Below are positions 18,076-30,684 of a DNA stretch of 44,986 bases, piece by piece. Each line of letters begins with the position of its first letter. The stretch's first letter is position 1. A model generated the notes under the pieces. The model saw nothing but the letters and a program-made list of their open reading frames with translations. It was not told where the DNA came from and ran no database searches. This DNA comes from DAIOHQ01 sp036744635 (GTDB taxonomy: Bacteria > Planctomycetota > Phycisphaerae > Tepidisphaerales > Tepidisphaeraceae), in contig DAIOHQ010000007.1 of the NCBI GenBank assembly GCA_036744635.1, positions 1 to 44,986 on the forward strand, given 5' to 3'. The translations under genes and the position numbers were made by a program.

Positions 18076-18516
18076 ATGACCCGAAACTTTGCCTTTATCC
18101 TCGGTGTCGTGTTTCTCGCAGTGGGAATCCTTGGTTTTGTCCCCGGAATCACCAGTGAAGCATCCGCCGATGCGACGATGCACGCCATGCGCACGGATGT
18201 CCGCCATCTCTTCGGCCTCTTTCCGGTCAACACCGCTCACAATCTTGTCCACCTTTTCTTCGGAGCCGTCGGAATATTCGCCGCGGTCTCCTATCCCATG
18301 GCGCGCAACTATGCCCGCACCGTGGCGATCGCGTACCTGCTGCTGGCAGTCTGCGGCATCGTTCCCGGCCTCAAGACCCTCTTCGGTTACATCCCATTAT
18401 TTGGCCACGACATCTGGCTGCATCTGGCGATCGGCGCCATTGCCGCAATATTCGGCTGGCCGGTGCCCCGGCCAGCTACGGATTCAGCGGCCGTTCACAC
18501 CACGCCCGAGCTCTGA
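18076..18516 (+). CDS. DUF4383 family small membrane protein
   Basis: 146 aa with four hydrophobic segments: FAFILGVVFLAVGILGFVPG at the start, then VNTAHNLVHLFFGAVGI, YARTVAIAYLLLAVCGIVPG, and HLAIGAIAAIFGW. The HNLVHL and DIWLHL histidine motifs and the length fit the DUF4383 family of four-helix membrane proteins, whose function is unknown. It stands alone, with about 255 bp before groEL1. Confidence 0.8.
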   Translation: MTRNFAFILGVVFLAVGILGFVPGITSEASADATMHAMRTDVRHLFGLFPVNTAHNLVHLFFGAVGIFAAVSYPMARNYARTVAIAYLLLAVCGIVPGLKTLFGYIPLFGHDIWLHLAIGAIAAIFGWPVPRPATDSAAVHTTPEL

Positions 18517-18771
18517 CGCATCTGCCTGCCACAATGGCAAGCTAACTGCGGCCTCTTCTATCCCTCCTGCCACGCTGACAGTGACACACTTCCAGGAGCG
18601 CATCGAGAATATGCCGTAACTTGTGTAAGCATAACTGGTTGCGATAAATATTTTGCCGCCGCCAATCGGCACCGGCTTTGTTATGGCAATGCCACGACGC
18701 TTCGCCTTGGGCGGATCGCGTTCTGGTTTGGAATCGCTGAAGCACGAATACGATATCGAAAGGAGCTAGGC

Positions 18772-20463
<1,692 letters not shown>

Positions 20464-20579
20464 AATTCGATGAGCGATGATGAGACAGGCAACCGGCCGC
20501 TTGATTATGCTTCGCCGCAGCACGCGTCGCGCGTGCGACCGCACGGCTCGTTCCGACTGGACGCGCGGATGCACGGTAG

Positions 20580-20699
20580 TGGGTCAGTTTGGGTGCCACA
20601 GGTCGGCGTACTCGCAGACCTGTGTCTTACCGCGTCGTTACGCGGCACAGGTCTCGGAGTACCGCGACCTGTGGCACCCGGAAATTTCAACCTGACCCA
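20580..20699. repeat. Long palindromic repeat (GTGCCACAGGTC type)
   Basis: GGGTGCCACAGGTCGGCGTA at 20591-20610 is mirrored by TACCGCGACCTGTGGCACCC at 20660-20679. An outer pair GGGTCAG and CTGACCC extends it, and an inner pair AGACCTGTG/CACAGGTCT also folds. It is a roughly 120-bp element between groEL1 and the DUF4160 gene. Confidence 0.85.
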
Positions 20700-20731
20700 T
20701 TGCCGGATGCACAAGGTGAACAGGAGCAAGC

Positions 20732-20971
20732 GTGCCAACGGTCTTGCGGATCGGCCCTTACCGGTTCCAGTTCTATGGATCGGACATGAATGAGCCGCCG
20801 CACGTGCATGTGAAAAGAGATCGGGCCGAAGCAAAATTTTGGCTGGAGCCGCAAGTAAGATTGGAATTGCAACGCGGTTACTCGCAACACGAACTGAACG
20901 TGATTCAAAGGTTGACCGAGGAGCATCGTGAGTTCCTACTGGGAGAATGGCATGCTTATTTCCGTCGATGA
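20732..20971 (+). CDS. DUF4160 family protein, probable partner of the next gene
   Basis: 79 aa from GTG 20732. It carries the family's central motif NEPPHVHVKRDRAEAKFWL with conserved histidines and a basic C-terminus. DUF4160 genes are very often followed by DUF2442 genes, a pair proposed to be a toxin-antitoxin-like module; that proposal is general knowledge and is not shown here. It overlaps the next gene by 20 bp, consistent with coupling. The GC and setting differ from the chaperonin genes on either side, so it probably arrived as a small mobile cassette. Confidence 0.82.
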   Translation: MPTVLRIGPYRFQFYGSDMNEPPHVHVKRDRAEAKFWLEPQVRLELQRGYSQHELNVIQRLTEEHREFLLGEWHAYFRR

Positions 20972-21335
20972 TGAGCGACTGCATGTGAAGGCGACGGATG
21001 TTCGCGTGACGGATGATGCCCTGTGCGTTGAACTGGAAGATGGGCGCTCGGTAACGGTGCCGCTGGTGTGGTATCCACGGCTGGTACATGGAACAAAGAA
21101 GGAGCGAAGCAACTTCGAGATCGGCCATTTCGGAATTCATTGGCCCGATCTTGATGAGGATATCAGCATTAAAGGACTGTTGTTGGGACATCAGTCAGGC
21201 GAATCTCAGCAATCGCTTGCGCGGTGGCTGAAATATCATGAGCGCGGCCGAAAGGTTCCGGTCCGCACGCTTCCGCTGCCTGCGTGGGCGCGGGCGGAAC
21301 TTGGGGAAAAGGTAAAGACGAAGCCGAGAAAGTAA
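20952..21335 (+). CDS. DUF2442 family protein
   Basis: 127 aa from the ATG at 20952 (MLISVDDERLHVKATDVRV), chosen because the DUF2442 fold begins there; the frame is open from 20928. The motif LEDGRSVTVPLVWYPRL is typical. A further segment, FGIHWPDLDEDISIKGLLLG, matches the usual C-terminus of the domain, which binds DNA or a partner in related proteins. After it comes a basic tail (about 90-127). It overlaps the DUF4160 gene and is followed 25 bp later by groES. Confidence 0.82.
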   Translation: MLISVDDERLHVKATDVRVTDDALCVELEDGRSVTVPLVWYPRLVHGTKKERSNFEIGHFGIHWPDLDEDISIKGLLLGHQSGESQQSLARWLKYHERGRKVPVRTLPLPAWARAELGEKVKTKPRK

Positions 21336-21360
21336 GATTGGCCAAACTGGAGAATCAACT

Positions 21361-21648
21361 ATGAAACTACGACCATTGCAGGATCGGGTGATTGTGAAGC
21401 AGTCGGAAGCGGAGGAGCGCACCAAGAGCGGCATCGTGCTGCCGGACAGCGCCAAGGAGAAGCCGACCAAGGGGAAGGTGATCTCCGTCGGCCCGGGCAA
21501 GCTCGACGACAAGGGCAGGCCGATGGAATTGAGTGTCCGCGTCGGCGACACCGTCTACTATGGAAAATATTCCGGCACGGAAATCGAAGTGTCCGGCGAG
21601 AAGTTCGTGATCCTGCGCGAGCAGGATGTCCTTGGCGTGTTGGAATGA
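21361..21648 (+). CDS. groES: Co-chaperonin GroES
   Basis: 95 aa, the usual length. It starts MKLRPLQDRVIVKQ and has a mobile-loop region EERTKSGIVLPDSAKEK (about 18-34) that contacts GroEL, then the beta-barrel ending in REQDVLGVLE. It forms the heptameric lid on GroEL. It is closer to groEL2 (119 bp) than to groEL1. The space to groEL2 contains an inverted repeat. Confidence 0.97.
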   Translation: MKLRPLQDRVIVKQSEAEERTKSGIVLPDSAKEKPTKGKVISVGPGKLDDKGRPMELSVRVGDTVYYGKYSGTEIEVSGEKFVILREQDVLGVLE

Positions 21649-21652
21649 GAAC

Positions 21653-21747
21653 CCACAGATAAACACAGATGAACTCAGATGAATATGGAAAATCCAGATC
21701 GGTCGTTTGACCTCGTCTGTGTCTATCCGTGTTCATCTGTGGTTCCA
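21653..21747. repeat. Inverted repeat between groES and groEL2
   Basis: AACCCACAGATAAACACAGA near 21653 is mirrored by CTATCCGTGTTCATCTGTGGTT ending at about 21746. It is a long imperfect hairpin with repeats of ACACAGATGAA, of the same intergenic-repeat style seen elsewhere in the window. Confidence 0.75.
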
Positions 21748-21767
21748 ATTAACCGGAGTAACGGACC

Positions 21768-23396
<1,629 letters not shown>

Positions 23397-23426
23397 CACG
23401 ACAGCGAATTTCCCAAGGCACATAAG

Positions 23427-23459
23427 ACCCCTGGCGCGCCTCGCGTGCCGGGGTTTTTG
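23427..23459 (+). terminator. Rho-independent terminator after groEL2
   Basis: ACCCCTGGCGCG, a short loop, then CGTGCCGGGGT followed by TTTTT: an imperfect stem with a T run, about 30 bp after the groEL2 stop. Confidence 0.8.
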
Positions 23460-23569
23460 TTGGATTCTTGCGCTAAGATGAACCTTCTCAAACCGCCAGC
23501 GTTTTGATTAGCGAAAGCTCATCTGCTATTATTGTGTGTAGCTTCCCCATCTTCAGGAGTGTTCTCTCT

Positions 23570-24466
23570 ATGCGAAAGTCCAAATCAAATGGCTTCACGC
23601 TCGTTGAACTACTGGTGGTCATTGGAATCATCGCACTGCTGATTTCGGTTCTGCTGCCGGCCTTGAACCGGGCGAGGCGGGCGGCGCGGGCGATTCAGTG
23701 TGGTTCCAACCTGCGCCAGATCGGACAGGCTTCGGCGATGTACTGGAACCAGTGGCGCGGGGTCATTCCCAATCATTCCGGTACGCTGGCCGAGAAGGGC
23801 GGCACGGGGAACTACTGGCAATACGATGCGCCGGAGTGGTTTGATGCGGTAGCGTGGACCAATGGCTGGAAGGGGAGCCGGACTTTGGCCACGCGGCAGG
23901 ATGCCGGGGAAGGCAGCCAGTTTCGGCAGCGGACGCAGTACCTGTGGTGTCCTGATGTGGACCAGGGCAATTATGACGTGAACACCTGGGGCTCGAGCTA
24001 CGGCGTGGGGCTGTACGTGTGCGGGGCGTTCTACTACAGCCCCGCCCGCCGCGCGGGCGCCTCTGGCACGCCTCCGGGCGGCAGTTCGTTTGACTTCCTC
24101 TGGGCCAGCAAGGTTCGCAAAGCGACGGAAGTAGTTTATCTCGCAGATGCCTCGCAGATGGAGTGGACCAGCGGCTGCTTTGCCTTGGCTGACAACGGCC
24201 TGGGAAATGTGACCAGCACCGGCACGACTCCAGCGACACCTTCGATCCGGCACGGCGGGGTGGACTACCTGTTTTTTGACGGACATGTGGAGAAACTGCG
24301 TCGGCCGCCGCATCCGTTCTGGAAATGGCCCGATCCGGTCACCACCAGCGATGGCGACAAGTACCGTCTGAGCGACGATCCCATGTGGGCTCCGGACGGC
24401 TCCACCCCCGACCCGCGTTACGTCACCTACGACAACTTCAAAGCGCGGTATGGTTATGTTAGATGA
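23570..24466 (+). CDS. Type II-secretion-like pseudopilin, planctomycete H-X9-DG type
   Basis: 298 aa from ATG 23570, placed so that the prepilin peptidase site NGFTLVE follows a short basic leader (MRKSKS). The hydrophobic helix VELLVVIGIIALLISVLLPA with the conserved Glu at mature position 5 is typical. The C-terminal part has the planctomycete prepilin motif: a histidine, then YLFFDGHVEKLRR near residue 245. The large globular domain would be exposed at the surface or in the periplasm. The next gene is a second protein of the same kind. Confidence 0.88.
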   Translation: MRKSKSNGFTLVELLVVIGIIALLISVLLPALNRARRAARAIQCGSNLRQIGQASAMYWNQWRGVIPNHSGTLAEKGGTGNYWQYDAPEWFDAVAWTNGWKGSRTLATRQDAGEGSQFRQRTQYLWCPDVDQGNYDVNTWGSSYGVGLYVCGAFYYSPARRAGASGTPPGGSSFDFLWASKVRKATEVVYLADASQMEWTSGCFALADNGLGNVTSTGTTPATPSIRHGGVDYLFFDGHVEKLRRPPHPFWKWPDPVTTSDGDKYRLSDDPMWAPDGSTPDPRYVTYDNFKARYGYVR

Positions 24467-24558
24467 TCGCGGCTTTGTCGAAGCCGTGCTGTTGAGAATT
24501 AATTTCTGCATAGGGACCACAACGGTGGAGTACTGGACTGAGAGATTGGAGCGTGAAC

Positions 24559-25425
24559 ATGCGTCGTAGAGGCTTCACATTGGTCGAACTGCTGGTCGTC
24601 ATTGGAATCATCGCGCTGCTCATCTCGATTCTGCTGCCGGCCTTAAACAAGGCGCGGATGGCCGCTGCACGTACAGCCTGTTCATCAAACATGCGTCAGA
24701 TCACGATGGCGCTGCAGATGTATATGACGGCCAATAAGAACAATCAGCCGCTCTGTGTGTCGCCGGTATATATCCCCTCGGGAAACGTGCTGAATGAGTA
24801 TCTCTGGTTTGTGAGGATATGCCCATATCTGGGAATCAAGGAGTTGGATTCCGCGCCCGATGATGGATCGCTCAATGGCAAGCACGCGAAATACTGTGAG
24901 AGCATCTACAACTATGGCTCGGTGCGGAAGAGTCCGTTATTTTGCCCGTCCACAATCTGGCAGCCAGCTACGCCGTGGGCGCAGGATCCGCAAGTGGTGG
25001 CGAATTTCTCCATCGCCAATTGGGAGTATGCCAGCTACTGGCCGTTCACCACGTCCTGGACGAGGCAGACCAGATACGATGCCCCCACGATCGGCGCAGC
25101 AACCATTTTTGCCAAATACGGCAGGGCATTGTCCTCAAATCGCAACAGCGCGCAGACACCGGTTTTCGGACATTGTGACCAGTCCTACTGGTGGGGGATT
25201 GTGAACTATGGGCGTGGCTATCAGTCGGTGAGTTATTCGTTCACCGATGTCTCATCGGGCAGGAAGTACAACATGAGTTCGAATCACAATGACATCCTGC
25301 CGATGGCGTTCCTCGATGGGCATGTGGAGACATTCAATCGCGCGGAAATGATTGACCCAAACGTATTCGGCCCGAACGGTCGTTCGCCAGCTTGGGTTGT
25401 CCAGTACTATCCCAATTGCCAGTGA
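24559..25425 (+). CDS. Type II-secretion-like pseudopilin, second copy
   Basis: 288 aa from ATG 24559 (GTG 24553 is also possible). RRGFTLVELLVVIGIIALLI marks the prepilin cleavage site and helix; the first 50 residues are almost the same as in the upstream protein while the rest differs. The end includes MAFLDGHVETFNRAEM, again the DGH motif. Planctomycetes carry many such genes, and their function is mostly unknown. Spacing to the upstream gene is about 90 bp. Confidence 0.88.
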   Translation: MRRRGFTLVELLVVIGIIALLISILLPALNKARMAAARTACSSNMRQITMALQMYMTANKNNQPLCVSPVYIPSGNVLNEYLWFVRICPYLGIKELDSAPDDGSLNGKHAKYCESIYNYGSVRKSPLFCPSTIWQPATPWAQDPQVVANFSIANWEYASYWPFTTSWTRQTRYDAPTIGAATIFAKYGRALSSNRNSAQTPVFGHCDQSYWWGIVNYGRGYQSVSYSFTDVSSGRKYNMSSNHNDILPMAFLDGHVETFNRAEMIDPNVFGPNGRSPAWVVQYYPNCQ

Positions 25426-25519
25426 GCAGGTGCAGCGACGCATCCGTCGAACTGTGTTGCGGTTCACTGGTGAAACTCGCCGGCCGATTCCTATACTGCA
25501 CCATCAAGCGACAGGAGAG

Positions 25520-27802
25520 ATGGTGCTGACGAGCGAGCAGTTGCTGGAAGATTTGACTGAGGCGCAGCGGGCGGCGGCCAAGCACGTCGACGGGCCGCTG
25601 CTGATTATCGCCGGGGCGGGGAGCGGCAAGACGCGGGTGATCACGCGGCGGGTGGCGCATCTGATCAGCCTGGGGATTCCGGCATCGTCAATTCTGGCGA
25701 TCACCTTCACCAACAAGGCGGCGGGGGAGATGAAGCAGCGCGTGGCCAGCGTGCTGGGCAGGCCGATTTACGACTTTGGCCGGCTCGAGCAGCGCGGATC
25801 GATGATCTGCACGTTTCATTCGCTGTGTCTGCGCATTTTGCGGCATTATGCGACGGTGGTGGGGCTGCCGGCGAATTTCACGATTTATGATTCGTCCGAT
25901 CAGACGAAGGTGATCAAGGATGCGCTGAAGACGCTGGAGATTTCCACCACCAACTTTTCTCCCGGGACGGTTCACGCCACCATCAGCAATGCCAAGAACA
26001 AGCTGCAGTCGGCCGAGATGTTTTCCCAGGCGGCGGGGGACTTCTACAGCAAAAACATCGCGCGGATTTACAGCAAGTATCAGCAACTGCTCAAGACGAA
26101 CAACGCGCTGGATTTTGACGACTTGCTGCTGCGGGCGGTGTTTGCCTTCCGCGATCATCCGCAGGTGCTGGCCGAGCTGCAGGAGCGGTTTCAGTACATT
26201 TTGATCGACGAATATCAGGACACGAATCACGCACAATACATGCTGGCGCATGCGCTGGCGGCCAAGCATCGCAACATCTGCGTGGTGGGGGACCCGGATC
26301 AGTCGATTTATGCCTGGCGCGGGGCGGACATCCGCAACATCCTGGAATTTGAGCGCGACTATCCCGATGCCACGGTGGTGAAGCTCGAGCAGAACTACCG
26401 CTCGACGAAGACCATTCTGCAGATCGCCTCGGGACTGATTTCGCACAACCAGCAGCGCAAGGACAAGCGGCTCTGGACCGAGAACGAGCAGGGGGAAAAG
26501 GCGACGGTATATCTTTGCCGCGATGAGCACGATGAGGCCGAAGTGATCGCCAATCGGCTGCAGGAGATGCACGAGAAGGAATCGGTCGACTGGAACAGGA
26601 TGGCCATCTTCTACCGCATCAATGCCCTGTCGCGGGTGATGGAAGATGCCCTGCGCAAGAAGAACCTGCCGTACGTGATGGCGCGGGGCGTCGAATTCTA
26701 CAACCGCAAGGTGATCAAGGATGTGCTGGCCTATCTGAAGGTGATCGCCAACCCGGCCGATGAGGTGAGCCTGACGCGGATCGTCAACACGCCGGCGCGA
26801 GGCATTGGCGATGCCAGCGTGAAGATCATGCAGAATTATGGCATTACTAACGGGCTGGGAATCTGGGGGGCGATGCAGCAAGTTGAGCAGATCACCGGGC
26901 TGTCTACGCGGGCGGTGAAGGCGGTGCGGTTGTTTGTGAATGTAGTCAATGCCTGGCGCGGAGCAGCGGGGGGGGCAGGGGAGGCGGGGGGAACTGTTGG
27001 ATTATGGGCGGGAGAAAGCGGGCAGGGGCCCGTCGCGGGAAAGGCCGGAACCGAGCGCGTCGGTGTGCGGGCGCTGATGGAGGATGTGGTGCGCCGCAGC
27101 GGGATTGAAGCGTCTCTGGTAAAAGAGGAATCGGCCGAAGGAGAAGATCCGCTGGCGAACGTGAACGAGTTGATCACCTCGGCGGCGGAGTACGAGGCGG
27201 AGAACCCGGAGGGGACGCTGCAGGATTATCTGTCGATGATCTCGCTGGTGAGCGATGTGGATCATCTCAAGGACAGCGGCGGGGCGATCACGCTGATGAC
27301 GCTGCACGCGGCGAAAGGGCTGGAGTTTCCGGTGGTGGCGATGATCGGCCTGGAGGAGGGGGTGTTGCCGCACAGCCGGGCGCGGGAAAGCAAAGCCGAG
27401 CTGGAAGAAGAGCGCCGGCTGTGTTTTGTGGGAATCACGCGGGCGCAGAAGAAGGTGCTGCTGTCGAAGGCCGCCTATCGGACCGTCCGAGGCTTGCGCG
27501 AACGGACAGTGACCAGCCCATTTCTGAACGAGATGCCGGCGGAGGCGATGGAGATATTCGATCGCACCGGCGTGGAGAGCGAAGAGGAGAGGTCGGCTTG
27601 GCGCGGTCGCGACCGGAGCGAGGCCGAGGGGCTGGCGAGTGAATTCAAGCGCGGCCAGCTTGTACGGCATCCGACGTTTGGATTGGGGCGGATCGCGGAG
27701 ATCTCGAACATGGGACAGCAGACGCGGGCGGTGGTGGAGTTCAACGCGGCGGGAAGGAAGACACTGATCCTGCAGTATGCCCGGCTGGAGCGATTGGAAT
27801 AG
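25520..27802 (+). CDS. pcrA: UvrD/PcrA-type superfamily 1 DNA helicase
   Basis: 760 aa from ATG 25520. Q-motif region EAQRAA, Walker A AGAGSGKT (31-38), motif Ia TFTNKAAGEM, motif II DEYQDT (about 230-235), motif III VVGDPDQSIYAWRGA, motif IV QNYRST, motif V LMTLHAAKGLEFPVV, motif VI EERRLCFVGITRA. The C-terminal Tudor-like domain (GQLVRHPTFGLGRI to the end) that binds RNA polymerase in PcrA is also present. It unwinds DNA 3'-5' in repair and removal of stalled complexes. A Gly/Ala-rich insert of about 35 residues (GAAGGAGEAGG) near residue 478 is unusual for the family. The Shine-Dalgarno AGGAG is very close to the ATG, so GTG 25523 could be the true start. Confidence 0.93.
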   Translation: MVLTSEQLLEDLTEAQRAAAKHVDGPLLIIAGAGSGKTRVITRRVAHLISLGIPASSILAITFTNKAAGEMKQRVASVLGRPIYDFGRLEQRGSMICTFHSLCLRILRHYATVVGLPANFTIYDSSDQTKVIKDALKTLEISTTNFSPGTVHATISNAKNKLQSAEMFSQAAGDFYSKNIARIYSKYQQLLKTNNALDFDDLLLRAVFAFRDHPQVLAELQERFQYILIDEYQDTNHAQYMLAHALAAKHRNICVVGDPDQSIYAWRGADIRNILEFERDYPDATVVKLEQNYRSTKTILQIASGLISHNQQRKDKRLWTENEQGEKATVYLCRDEHDEAEVIANRLQEMHEKESVDWNRMAIFYRINALSRVMEDALRKKNLPYVMARGVEFYNRKVIKDVLAYLKVIANPADEVSLTRIVNTPARGIGDASVKIMQNYGITNGLGIWGAMQQVEQITGLSTRAVKAVRLFVNVVNAWRGAAGGAGEAGGTVGLWAGESGQGPVAGKAGTERVGVRALMEDVVRRSGIEASLVKEESAEGEDPLANVNELITSAAEYEAENPEGTLQDYLSMISLVSDVDHLKDSGGAITLMTLHAAKGLEFPVVAMIGLEEGVLPHSRARESKAELEEERRLCFVGITRAQKKVLLSKAAYRTVRGLRERTVTSPFLNEMPAEAMEIFDRTGVESEEERSAWRGRDRSEAEGLASEFKRGQLVRHPTFGLGRIAEISNMGQQTRAVVEFNAAGRKTLILQYARLERLE

Positions 27803-27819
27803 GTTGACCGAACTGCTCG

Positions 27820-27843
27820 GCACGGGTTCTGGAAAACCCGTGC
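27820..27843. repeat. Hairpin repeat (GCACGGGTT family)
   Basis: GCACGGGTTCTGGAAAACCCGTGC followed by TACGGGAGG, the same family as at 2996, 15263 and 15369. It lies just after the pcrA stop. Confidence 0.85.
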
Positions 27844-27942
27844 TACGGGAGGATTCGTGGCAACTGCGGGGCGGCGTCGATATAATCAAATCCGGGGTGA
27901 GAGCGGTTCGGCGTTGATCTGAATGTTTATCCAGGAGTTTCG

Positions 27943-29829
27943 ATGAAATTGCGTGTGTTGGCGGCAGTCTTACTGTGTTCGAGCATTGCGGCAGGGGCGA
28001 CCAAGACGAGCAAGCCCACGAGCAGACCGATGTCCAGGGCGCCGGCCACGGCGCCCACGACGCAGAAACTTCCGTCGCCGGCGGAGCTGATCGAGAAGAT
28101 GAAGAGCCTCGCCGCGGCCGAGGATAGTCTGCCGAAGGTGGCCTATTTCGATTTGTCGGATGGGCTGACCGAAAAACCCGCGGGCTTTTCGCTGTTCGGC
28201 GCTGAGAGTGATTCGATGACCCTGCGCGAGCTGGTGAACCGCATTCATGCCGCGCGCGATGACAAGGACATCAAGGCGGTGCTGCTGACGGTGGGGGAGC
28301 ACGAGCTGAAGCTCTCGCAGGCGCAGGAGATTCGCAACGCCCTGGCTGACCTCGGAAAATCCGGCAAAAAGACTTACGTCTATGCCGACAGCTACGACAC
28401 GGTGGGATATACGCTGGCCAGCGGCGCCAGCGACGTCTGCATGTTGGGCGGCGGGGAGATCATGATTCCCGGCATCGGCATGGAGGCGACCTTCGCCAAA
28501 GGGCTGCTCGACAAGATCGGGGTGAAGGCCGATTACATTCAGATCGGCGAGTACAAGGGCGCCGAGGAGCCGTACACCCGCGAAAAGGCGAGCGATGAGC
28601 TGCGCGGCGAATTGAACAAGCTGATCGACTCGCTCTATGCCCAGGTGGTGGAGGGGATCGCCAGGCATCGCAACCTGAGCGCGGACAAGGTGAAGGAGAT
28701 GATCGAAGAGGCGATGGTGACCGGCGAGGCCGCCAAGGAGCGCGGCTTCGTGGACCATCTGGTGGATGTCGATGGCTTGCGTGACCTGATCGCCAAATCC
28801 CTGGGCGAAGAGAAGATCAACCTGCTGCACGACTATGGAAAGCCGGCCCGCGACTCGGTCGATTTTTCCAATCCGTTTGCGCTGTTTGCCTTGCTGGCGC
28901 GCCGGCCGGAGGTATCGACCAAGCCGGCGGTGGCGCTGATCTATGCCGACGGCGTGATCGTCGACGGCCAGGGCGGGGAAAGCATGTTCGGCGGGAGCGG
29001 GATCGGATCGAAGGACATGCGCGAGGCGCTGCGCATCGCCGCCCGCGATGAAAAGGTCAAGGCGATCGTGATCCGCATCGACTCGCCCGGCGGCAGCGCC
29101 CTGGCCAGCGAGGCGATGTGGCAGGCGGCGCGGCGGGTGGCCAAGGAGAAGCCGCTGATCATCAGCATCGGCTCGATGGCGGCCAGCGGCGGGTATTACC
29201 TGGCGTCGGCCGGGGAGAAGATTTACGCCGACCCCACGGCCATCGTGGGATCGATCGGCGTGGTCGGCGGAAAGTTCGTCACCAAGGATCTGTTCGACAA
29301 GCTCGGCATCAACAGCGAGTCGTTCACCAAGGGCGCCAACGCCGACCTGTTCAGCTCCAACACGCCATTCAGCGATCATCAGCGGCAGATGGTGACGAGC
29401 TGGATGAAGACGACTTATGAGCAGTTCACCCAGCGGGTGATGAGCACGCGGGCGGGCAAGATCAAGGATATTGACAAGGTTGCCCGCGGGCGGATTTTCC
29501 TGGCCCAGCAGGCGAAGGAATTGGGGATGGTGGACGAGATCGGCGGAATCGATGATGCCATCACCTTTGCCGCCGACAAGGGTGGCATGAAGGAAGGGGA
29601 GTATGATGTTCGCATCCTGCCGGTGCCCAAAACGCTGGCGGATTACTTCGGCGGCGGCAGCGACGCCAAATTCCCGATTCGACAGCAGATGAGCCTCGCG
29701 GAAGATTCGATCCTGCGGGCGCTGGCGCCGGCCACGCGCAAGCTGATCGGCGAGGAAATCCAGATGATCCAGTTGCTGCAGGATCGGCCGGTGATGCTGG
29801 TGTCGCCGTATCGGGTCACGGTGCGATAG
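27943..29829 (+). CDS. sppA: Signal peptide peptidase SppA, long (67 kDa) type
   Basis: 628 aa. A signal/anchor MKLRVLAAVLLCSSIAAG is followed by a Thr/Pro-rich spacer, then two tandem S49 domains (about 100-300 and 320-560). Catalytic residues by alignment to E. coli SppA: K205 in the first domain (GEYKGAEEPYT) and S415 in the second (SMAASGGYY), with the IDSPGGSALAS oxyanion loop nearby. It degrades cleaved signal peptides in the membrane. A weak RBS (AGGAG) is seen before ATG 27943. Downstream lies a small membrane peptide gene. Confidence 0.93.
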   Translation: MKLRVLAAVLLCSSIAAGATKTSKPTSRPMSRAPATAPTTQKLPSPAELIEKMKSLAAAEDSLPKVAYFDLSDGLTEKPAGFSLFGAESDSMTLRELVNRIHAARDDKDIKAVLLTVGEHELKLSQAQEIRNALADLGKSGKKTYVYADSYDTVGYTLASGASDVCMLGGGEIMIPGIGMEATFAKGLLDKIGVKADYIQIGEYKGAEEPYTREKASDELRGELNKLIDSLYAQVVEGIARHRNLSADKVKEMIEEAMVTGEAAKERGFVDHLVDVDGLRDLIAKSLGEEKINLLHDYGKPARDSVDFSNPFALFALLARRPEVSTKPAVALIYADGVIVDGQGGESMFGGSGIGSKDMREALRIAARDEKVKAIVIRIDSPGGSALASEAMWQAARRVAKEKPLIISIGSMAASGGYYLASAGEKIYADPTAIVGSIGVVGGKFVTKDLFDKLGINSESFTKGANADLFSSNTPFSDHQRQMVTSWMKTTYEQFTQRVMSTRAGKIKDIDKVARGRIFLAQQAKELGMVDEIGGIDDAITFAADKGGMKEGEYDVRILPVPKTLADYFGGGSDAKFPIRQQMSLAEDSILRALAPATRKLIGEEIQMIQLLQDRPVMLVSPYRVTVR

Positions 29830-29933
29830 CCTCCGAAGCTTCTTTGCATTGATATCAGTATTTTCGAGGGACGTGGTTCGTGGTACATCCTTTGCTTTTG
29901 CTTATCGCGTACGACAGTGCGAAAGGAGAAACT

Positions 29934-30065
29934 ATGAGTTCCGAGTTACTGGCGGTAATGTTTCCGATGGCGGCGGCTGGCCCGGCCTTTTTAGTATGGC
30001 TCTGCGGCGGGGGATTTGGCTTGGCGGTCGTCGTCTTCATCGTGTTGAAGCTGTTCGGCAAGTGA
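29934..30065 (+). CDS. Small single-pass membrane peptide (43 aa)
   Basis: ATG 29934 follows GAAAGGAG with ideal spacing, so translation is likely. The product MSSELLAVMFPMAAAGPAFL continues with one long hydrophobic stretch (FLVWLCGGGFGLAVVVFIVLK) and ends LFGK. Family not recognised. It is followed by a terminator. Confidence 0.6.
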   Translation: MSSELLAVMFPMAAAGPAFLVWLCGGGFGLAVVVFIVLKLFGK

Positions 30066-30089
30066 TTCTGTGCTGGATCATTCGCACGA

Positions 30090-30124
30090 GGACCGTCGCT
30101 TGACGCGGCGGTCCTTAATTTTGT
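30090..30124 (+). terminator. Rho-independent terminator
   Basis: GGACCGTCGC (30090-30099) pairs with GCGGCGGTCC (30105-30114), followed by TTAATTTTGTT. It ends the unit containing the small membrane peptide. Confidence 0.75.
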
Positions 30125-30174
30125 TCCTGACTCGCCGGCGGCTACAATCATCAAATCTTTGCCCAGGGGCGCCG

Positions 30175-30684
30175 ATGGATCGCAAGCTGCACTACGAGGC
30201 CGCCTTTGAAGCGTTTCTGCGCGAGCGCGGGATTCCGTATGTCGCGGTGGACGAGGCTAAGAAAGCGCTGTTTTCCACTTCCAAACTAAAGAGCTTTGAC
30301 TTTGTCGTATACAGTAAGAACGGACCGAACCTGCTGCTCGACGTGAAGGGGCGGCAGGCCCGCGGCGACGGGGGCGGGCGCGGGGCGTCGTTTCAGAACT
30401 GGGCCACCGAGCAGGATGTCAACGACCTGATGCAATGGGAACAGGTGTTCGGCGAGGGGTACAAGGCGGTGCTGGCGTTCGTCTATTGGGTGGATCCGCC
30501 GCTGCTGGCGGGGAACAACGATTCGGGGATGTTCTCGCATCGCGACCGCTGGTATCGGATGATGGGCGTCGAGCTGAGCGAGTATCGCAGCCACATGCGC
30601 CGGCGCTCGGCCAAGTGGGAGACGGTGGCGCTGGCGGCGCAGGATTTTCGTTCGCTTGCCCGCCCGCTCGAAAGCTGGTTATGA
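30175..30684 (+). CDS. HYExO-type protein, possible PD-(D/E)XK nuclease fold
   Basis: 169 aa from ATG 30175. It has the motifs that give the planctomycete HYExO family its name and shape: HYEAAFEAFLRERGIPY near the start and then SFDFVVYSKNGPNLLLDVKGR (about residues 40-60). The D...DVK pattern resembles the acidic/lysine core of PD-(D/E)XK nucleases, which I give as an inference. The role is unknown. Its stop overlaps the start of the next gene (ATGA at 30681-30684), so the two are coupled. Confidence 0.75.
   Translation: MDRKLHYEAAFEAFLRERGIPYVAVDEAKKALFSTSKLKSFDFVVYSKNGPNLLLDVKGRQARGDGGGRGASFQNWATEQDVNDLMQWEQVFGEGYKAVLAFVYWVDPPLLAGNNDSGMFSHRDRWYRMMGVELSEYRSHMRRRSAKWETVALAAQDFRSLARPLESWL

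Noticed and set aside
18517..18771. CIRCE/HrcA operator before groEL1
   Set aside because: No TTAGCACTC-N9-GAGTGCTAA inverted repeat found in the leader.
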